Assembly: GCA_900548745.1 (NCBI GenBank)
Contig: URLQ01000103.1
Span: 1 to 10,635, forward strand
From: an uncultured Prevotella sp.
GTDB lineage: Bacteria > Bacteroidota > Bacteroidia > Bacteroidales > Bacteroidaceae
Length of the DNA stretch: 10,635 nt
Direction of reading: 5' to 3'
Below the pieces are notes generated by a model that was given only the letters and a program-made list of their open reading frames with translations, made no database searches and had not been told where the DNA came from. Positions 6,232 to 10,635 of the stretch are shown in pieces. A program made the position numbers and the translations under genes. Every line of letters begins with the position of its first letter. Position 1 is the first letter of the stretch.

Positions 6232-8997
6232 ATGGACAAACTTTTCCTTTTCGATGCCTACGCTCTGATATACAGGTCGTATTATGCTTTCATAAAGAAC
6301 CCAAGAATAAACTCCAAAGGTCTGAACACTTCCGCTGTAATGGGATTCTGCAACACACTACATGAGGTGCTCCAGAAGGAACAACCAAAGTATCTCGGTG
6401 TGGCTTTCGACCCCCACGGACCTACCTTCCGAAATGAGGCTTACGAACAGTATAAAGCCCAGCGCGAGGAAACACCTGAAGATATACGCAAAGCTGTGCC
6501 TATCATTAAGGATATTCTCGCAGCAATGCGTATACCTGTACTTGAGGTTGCTGGCTATGAGGCTGATGACGTGGTGGGAACTCTTGCCAAGAAAGCAGAC
6601 AAAGAAGGCATAGACACATATATGCTCACTCCAGACAAGGATTACGGACAGCTCGTAGGCGGAAACGTTAAGATGTTCCGTCCACGCCACGGCGGAGGAT
6701 ATGAAACTCTTGATGCCGAAGGAATAAAGGAGAAATATGGCATCGAGTCACCAAAACAGGTTATCGACCTCTTGGGCTTGATGGGAGACTCTGCCGACAA
6801 TATTCCAGGATGCCCTGGTGTGGGAGAAAAAACTGCCGTGAAACTCATTACACAGTTCGGAAGCATCGACTCCCTACTCCACCGTACTGACGAACTGAAA
6901 GGTGCACTCAAGAAAAAGGTTGAAGAGAACAAGGAACAAATCGAGTTCTCCAAATTTCTTGCAACCATAAAGACTGATGTTCCAATTGAACTTAATCTCG
7001 AAGAACTGGAAGTCAAAGAGCCTGACGAGAAAAGAATAATAGAAATCTTCAATGAACTGGAGTTCAAGACCTTCACAGAGCGATTTCTTAACAAACCTAA
7101 ACAACAGCAAAAAAAAACTTCAAATCAACTCGATTTGTTTGCCGAATTTGCAGCCGACAGGGCAGAAGGAATAAAAAACGGGCCTTCTCAGAGCCTGAAA
7201 AACGTGGTTCACAAGTACCATCTTGTTGACAGTGAGGACGATATGTGCAAACTTTGTGATTTATTCCTTACAAACAGTTTTGTCAGTTTTGACACAGAAA
7301 CCACTTCCACCGAAGCAATCAACGCCGAACTGGTGGGTTTGAGCTTCGCCGTGAAAGAGAGAGAGGCATACTACGTGCCTGTGCCTGCCGATAGAGACGA
7401 AGCACAGAAGATTGTAAATATTTTCAAACCTCTGTACGAAAACAAAGATATTCTGAAAATCGGACAGAATATGAAATACGACATTGAGGTGCTGCGCAAC
7501 TACGGCATCGAGGTGCGCGGCGAGATGTTCGATACCATGATTGCCCACTACCTCATCCAGCCGGAGCTGCGACACAACATGGATTATATGGCAGAGATTT
7601 ATCTCGACTACCAGACAATCCATATCGAAGAGCTTATCGGACCAAAAGGCAGAGGACAGAAAAACATGCGCGACCTCACACCAGAGCAGATATACGAATA
7701 TGCCGCCGAGGATGCCGACATCACTCTGCAACTGAAAAACAAGCTTGAACCGGAACTGAAGAGATTCGGAGCCGAAGACCTCTTCTATAATATAGAGATG
7801 CCACTGATGCCTATGCTTGCCGAGATGGAGATGAACGGAGTGAGGATTGACACAGAGTCGCTGAAGGAGACATCCGGCGTGTTGACTTCGCGAATGAAGG
7901 AAATAGAAAGCCGCATCTACGACCTGGCAGGCACTGAGTTCAACATAGCATCGCCGAAACAGGTAGGCGAGGTATTGTTCGACAGGCTGAAGATCGTGGA
8001 AAAAGCAAAGAAGACAAAGACAGGACAATACGTCACCAACGAAGAAGTGTTACAGTCCTTGAAACATAAGCACGAGATTGTGGCAGACATCCTTGAACAC
8101 AGAGGATTGAAGAAGCTGCTCGGTACCTATGTAGACGCCCTACCAAAGCTGATAAACCCACGCACAGGACATATCCATACGTCTTTCAACCAGACGGTTA
8201 CTGCTACGGGACGACTATCTTCGAGCGACCCTAACCTGCAGAATATACCTGTTCGTGGAGAGGACGGAAAAGAAATCCGCAAGGCTTTCATCCCGGAGCC
8301 GGGATGCGAGTTCTTCTCTGCCGACTACAGTCAGATTGAGCTTCGTGTAATGGCTCATCTCAGTGGCGACGAGAACATGATTGAAGCATTCCGCGAGGGA
8401 CACGACATACACGCTGCCACGGCAGCAAAGATATACAAAGAGGACATCAATGCCGTATCGCGCGACCAGAGAACAAAAGCAAAGCGCGCCAACTTCGGCA
8501 TCATCTACGGCATCACTGTGTTCGGCTTGGCGGAGCGTCTGGAGATAAGCCGCGACGAGGCTAAACAGCTGATTAGCGGATACTTCGAGACCTTCCCCAA
8601 GGTAAAGGAATATATGGACAAGAGCATTCTTGAGGCACGTGCCAAGGGATATGCCGAGACCCTGTTCCATCGCCGACGCTATCTTGCCGACATCAATTCC
8701 CATAACGCCACGGTGCGTGGCTTTGCAGAGCGCAACGCCATAAACGCACCGATACAGGGCACGGCAGCCGATATAATAAAGGTGGCAATGATACGCATCC
8801 ATCGTCGCTTCAAGGCTGAGGGAATCCTGTCGAAAATGATTCTGCAGGTACACGATGAATTGAACTTCAGCGTCTTGCCCGAGGAGCACGAAAAGGTGGA
8901 ACGCATCGTTATGGAGGAGATGCAGAATGCCTTCGAGATGCAGGTTCCCCTCGTTGCCGACAGCGGATGGGGAAAGAACTGGCTCGAAGCACATTGA
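6232..8997 (+). CDS. polA: DNA polymerase I
   Basis: Pol I fills gaps in excision repair and replaces Okazaki primers. From the ATG at 6232 it has 921 residues, near E. coli's 928. The frame is open further upstream to a TTG (6160), but MDKLFLFDAY is the natural family start. The 5'-nuclease domain (about 1-290) keeps D8, D60, E110, D112, D113, D135, D137, D186 and D189, with a helix-hairpin-helix near 194-202. The 3'-5' proofreading domain (about 325-515) is intact: D354/E356, D417 in NMKYD, and Y490/D494. The polymerase has TATGRLSSSDPNLQNIP (657-673), motif A DYSQIELR with D698, motif B R747, K751, F755, Y759, and motif C VHDE (873-876, D875). F755 is the position that favours phenylalanine-type nucleotide discrimination. 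It is transcribed away from the prenyl synthase gene. No T-tract terminator is seen downstream; a repeat element follows. Confidence 0.98.
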   Translation: MDKLFLFDAYALIYRSYYAFIKNPRINSKGLNTSAVMGFCNTLHEVLQKEQPKYLGVAFDPHGPTFRNEAYEQYKAQREETPEDIRKAVPIIKDILAAMRIPVLEVAGYEADDVVGTLAKKADKEGIDTYMLTPDKDYGQLVGGNVKMFRPRHGGGYETLDAEGIKEKYGIESPKQVIDLLGLMGDSADNIPGCPGVGEKTAVKLITQFGSIDSLLHRTDELKGALKKKVEENKEQIEFSKFLATIKTDVPIELNLEELEVKEPDEKRIIEIFNELEFKTFTERFLNKPKQQQKKTSNQLDLFAEFAADRAEGIKNGPSQSLKNVVHKYHLVDSEDDMCKLCDLFLTNSFVSFDTETTSTEAINAELVGLSFAVKEREAYYVPVPADRDEAQKIVNIFKPLYENKDILKIGQNMKYDIEVLRNYGIEVRGEMFDTMIAHYLIQPELRHNMDYMAEIYLDYQTIHIEELIGPKGRGQKNMRDLTPEQIYEYAAEDADITLQLKNKLEPELKRFGAEDLFYNIEMPLMPMLAEMEMNGVRIDTESLKETSGVLTSRMKEIESRIYDLAGTEFNIASPKQVGEVLFDRLKIVEKAKKTKTGQYVTNEEVLQSLKHKHEIVADILEHRGLKKLLGTYVDALPKLINPRTGHIHTSFNQTVTATGRLSSSDPNLQNIPVRGEDGKEIRKAFIPEPGCEFFSADYSQIELRVMAHLSGDENMIEAFREGHDIHAATAAKIYKEDINAVSRDQRTKAKRANFGIIYGITVFGLAERLEISRDEAKQLISGYFETFPKVKEYMDKSILEARAKGYAETLFHRRRYLADINSHNATVRGFAERNAINAPIQGTAADIIKVAMIRIHRRFKAEGILSKMILQVHDELNFSVLPEEHEKVERIVMEEMQNAFEMQVPLVADSGWGKNWLEAH

Positions 8998-9003
8998 TAT
9001 GAA

Positions 9004-9194
9004 ACACCCAACCTAACCCTCCCAAAGGGAGGGAATGGAGTTACCCTGGATATGAAAAAGTAAAAGGGTGATAAGGCGGGAAATATATTTAATAATAACA
9101 ATAGTATCAATCAAAAAAGACTACGACACCTACTCATAATAATATACTATCAGGTAATCTCATTCCCTCCCCTTGGGAGGGTTAGGGTGGGTGT
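9004..9194. mobile_element. MITE-like element with 42-base inverted ends
   Basis: The left end (9004-9045) and the inverted right end (9153-9194) agree at 37 of 42 positions. Each end holds its own small hairpin: CCCTCCC-AAA-GGGAGGG at 9017-9033 and CCCTCCC-CTT-GGGAGGG at 9165-9181. The 107-base interior is A/T-rich and has no open frame of note, so the element cannot move by itself. No clear target duplication is seen at its borders. The structure fits a MITE or a paired REP-type element. It begins 7 bases after the polA stop and ends 32 bases before the PAS gene. Neither hairpin has a U-tract, so termination is not its obvious role. Confidence 0.75.
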
Positions 9195-9226
9195 CAGAGT
9201 ATAGTCAGGATTAAAAATTTTACATT

Positions 9227-9562
9227 ATGGAAAACTACGAATGGGCGAAAGCCATGAACTGTGCCGTTACGGTATGCGACGCCGAAGGCACCATCATTTA
9301 CATGAACGACAAGTCGCGCGAGACCTACAAGAAGGAGGGCGACCTCATCGGCAAGAACCTCTACGCCTGCCACTCCGAGAGGTCGAAAGAGATTATCCGC
9401 CACCTTCTCGAAACGGGCGGCAGCAATGCCTATACCATTGAGAAACAGGGCGTTCACAAGGTAATATACCAGACCGCATGGAAGAAAGACGGCAAGGTGG
9501 CAGGCATCGTTGAGATATCAATGATTACTCCAGCCGACATGCCACACTACGTAAGGGGATAA
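9227..9562 (+). CDS. Stand-alone PAS-domain protein
   Basis: The 111-residue protein is essentially one PAS sensory domain without an output domain. It reads as strand (CAVTVCD, 12-18), turn and strand (GTIIYMNDKS, 21-30), helices, the GKNLYACH turn (42-49), a long helix (SKEIIRHLLETGG), then the strands AYTIEKQG, HKVIYQTAWK and KVAGIVEISM. The GTIIYMN and LIGKNL motifs are typical of PAS. The Cys48-His49 pair resembles a CH(P) turn I recall from some single-PAS proteins; a ligand or redox role is conjecture. No membrane segment or signal peptide is present, so it is cytosolic. It follows the MITE-like element, and no consensus promoter is evident. A partner kinase or regulator is not visible nearby. 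Confidence 0.82.
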   Translation: MENYEWAKAMNCAVTVCDAEGTIIYMNDKSRETYKKEGDLIGKNLYACHSERSKEIIRHLLETGGSNAYTIEKQGVHKVIYQTAWKKDGKVAGIVEISMITPADMPHYVRG

Positions 9563-9569
9563 TACAATC

Positions 9570-9804
9570 ATTGATAAAAGAAAAAGCATCATATACCGAT
9601 GGTACAACACTGAGATACCATTGGTATATGATAAGATACAGCATGTTGCAAATCCGATTTACGACTTCGTGTTCAAATAAATAATGGCTGACGAACGCAT
9701 ATAAAAAATATAGTGAAGGACCTTGCTTCCAACGGAATGAATATCCTACAATTTACAGGAATGACGGTATAAGTGAAGAAGAAGTTGCAGTAATTTTAAA
9801 ATAA
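9570..9804 (+). pseudogene. Possible decayed small gene (two coding-like frame fragments)
   Basis: Between the PAS gene and the next gene two frames are open in succession without a usable start. The first ends at TAA 9678-9680 and includes the residues EIPLVYDKIQHVANPIYDFV. The second runs from 9685 to TAA 9802-9804 and includes NAYKKYSEGPCFQRNEYPTI and ISEEEVAVILK. Their composition looks protein-like and the frames join by a short shift, as expected for a frameshifted remnant. No family is recognised and chance open frames of this size are possible, so the call is weak. Confidence 0.2.
9588..9632. repeat. Long hairpin of 17 base pairs
   Basis: ATCATATACCGATGGTA (9588-9604) and TACCATTGGTATATGAT (9616-9632) pair along 17 positions with a single G-U wobble around an 11-base loop. 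There is no T-run on the plus strand after it. On the minus strand it is followed by a T-rich tract (complement of AAAAGAAAAAGC, 9576-9587), so it would terminate antisense rather than sense transcripts. On the sense strand it may stabilise the 3' end of the PAS mRNA. Confidence 0.65.
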
Positions 9805-9823
9805 AAGTATCACACAAAAAAAC

Positions 9824-10635
9824 ATGAATAAAGATTTTAAAGACGAATTCAATAAAGTACTCGGAAACTTCAACGAGGACGAGCTTAAAAACATACTCGA
9901 CCAGATGAAAGGAAGTAATATCTTTGAGGATTACGAAAGCCTTATGGACAATATGTATTCATACAAGGCTCCCTCCTACTCCACTCTCGCCAAACCAATG
10001 CCGGATTTCATGCAGAAACTGTTTGAAGCAAGAAGCATCGCCGATGTCTACACAGCATACTCTGAAGCTAAAAAACGGATGCAAGACATGGCACAGAACG
10101 AAAGAGAGAAAACGACAAGAAACTTTCTGCTCAACATTCTCGCCAAGATGCAAAATGGAGAAGTTGAAGTCACCAATACCAACCAGATGCCACTTTGGGC
10201 AGGCATGGCTCTCGTGGAAAAGTTTGACATGAAAGTTCTGGCGGACACAATCCTGGAGGTTCTGATAAAGCAGAATTACAAATTCTACCAGTGCTATATA
10301 GACGCGTTTGAAGAGGATTGCGAATATATTATATCGAAGGTCTGCTGCGGGCTGCTCGACACACTCAGTCAACTGATGCACACCACCGGATTCCTGCCTT
10401 TCGCATACCCGATGATAGTAAATGCCGTGGTACTCATGGCAAAACACGACAGGGCAAACAGGTTGAAATACCTCGCATGGGTTTCGACAACAATAGTTGA
10501 CTGCGTGGAGGAAACACTACAGGCGGAACTGCTCGACAGACTGATAGAGGCTGCTGCCGAAGCTAATGCCACGGAACTACTGCCCCTATTGAAAACACTG
10601 TACGACAAGTACAAAATACTGTCGGTTACCGCCCC
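9824..10635 (+). CDS. Hypothetical protein, N-terminal part (3' end outside window)
   Basis: An open frame starts at ATG 9824 (MNKDFKDEFNKVLG) and stays open for 270 codons to the window edge. Steady codon usage and a regular amphipathic pattern make it a real gene. The visible part is almost all helical. An acidic, Met-rich N-terminal region (about 1-110) precedes helical pairs such as MPLWAGMALVEKFDMKVLAD (122-141) and later segments rich in Leu/Ala with several cysteines (C157, C166, C174, C175, C217). No signal peptide or clear membrane segment is seen. I do not recognise the family. The paired-helix layout recalls HEAT-like or DUF1186-type proteins, but that is only a guess. TAATTTTA (9791-9798) is a near-match to the -7 element, without a matching -33 box. 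Confidence 0.8.
   Translation, partial: MNKDFKDEFNKVLGNFNEDELKNILDQMKGSNIFEDYESLMDNMYSYKAPSYSTLAKPMPDFMQKLFEARSIADVYTAYSEAKKRMQDMAQNEREKTTRNFLLNILAKMQNGEVEVTNTNQMPLWAGMALVEKFDMKVLADTILEVLIKQNYKFYQCYIDAFEEDCEYIISKVCCGLLDTLSQLMHTTGFLPFAYPMIVNAVVLMAKHDRANRLKYLAWVSTTIVDCVEETLQAELLDRLIEAAAEANATELLPLLKTLYDKYKILSVTA

Noticed and set aside
7261..8028. Long minus-strand open frame of 255 codons inside polA
   Set aside because: It is the complement of conserved polA codons. Its translation is rich in Leu, His and Cys without any domain logic.
8215..8994. Minus-strand open frame of 259 codons inside the polA 3' half
   Set aside because: It is a shadow of the conserved polymerase domain, with no independent start signal or recognisable motif.
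9017..9033. GC-rich hairpin as the polA terminator
   Set aside because: No T-run follows, and the hairpin is part of a larger inverted-repeat element that has a second copy at 9165-9181.

Overview
The window reads as chromosomal DNA from a Bacteroidales bacterium, most likely a Prevotella-like member. This rests on three things. Two promoters have the Bacteroidetes form TTTG-N20-TAnnTTTG. Shine-Dalgarno sequences before the start codons are absent or weak. The gene order adenine phosphoribosyltransferase - uvrC - dtd - MazG-like hydrolase - deoC is one I recall from Bacteroides/Prevotella chromosomes. The species cannot be fixed from the sequence alone.

Layout. Positions 1-174 hold the 3' end of apt, closed by a strong terminator (198-232). 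An unusually long gene-free stretch follows (233-1084). It is C-rich and G-poor and carries a hairpin with direct repeats (448-515) and a 22-base tandem duplication (655-698). Its right end holds the uvrC promoter (946-977), a leader with competing hairpins (982-1022) and a near-perfect parS-like palindrome (1029-1044). Then comes uvrC (1085-2926). A second promoter of the same design (2945-2976) drives a tight cluster: dtd, a small three-helix membrane protein, a MazG-like pyrophosphohydrolase and deoC (2998-5023). That cluster ends in a bidirectional terminator shared with a convergent trans-polyprenyl diphosphate synthase gene (5080-6057, minus strand). The synthase and polA (6232-8997) diverge from a 174-base region containing a perfect 14-base palindrome. 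After polA there is a 191-base MITE-like element with 42-base imperfect inverted ends (9004-9194), a stand-alone PAS-domain gene (9227-9562), a gap with a 17-bp hairpin and two coding-like frame fragments (9563-9823), and a new gene of unknown function that runs off the window (9824-10635).

Function. Most of the recognisable genes maintain DNA and nucleotide or translation quality. UvrC and Pol I act in nucleotide excision repair (incision, then resynthesis). Dtd removes D-amino acids from mischarged tRNA. The MazG-like enzyme probably clears NTPs or dNTPs. DeoC and Apt salvage deoxyribose phosphate and adenine. The prenyl synthase probably makes the menaquinone side chain.

I did not find a clear new defence or biosynthetic system. 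The most interesting non-gene signals are the parS-like site in the uvrC leader, the competing leader hairpins, the MITE-like element, and the uncharacterised membrane protein translationally coupled to the MazG-like gene.
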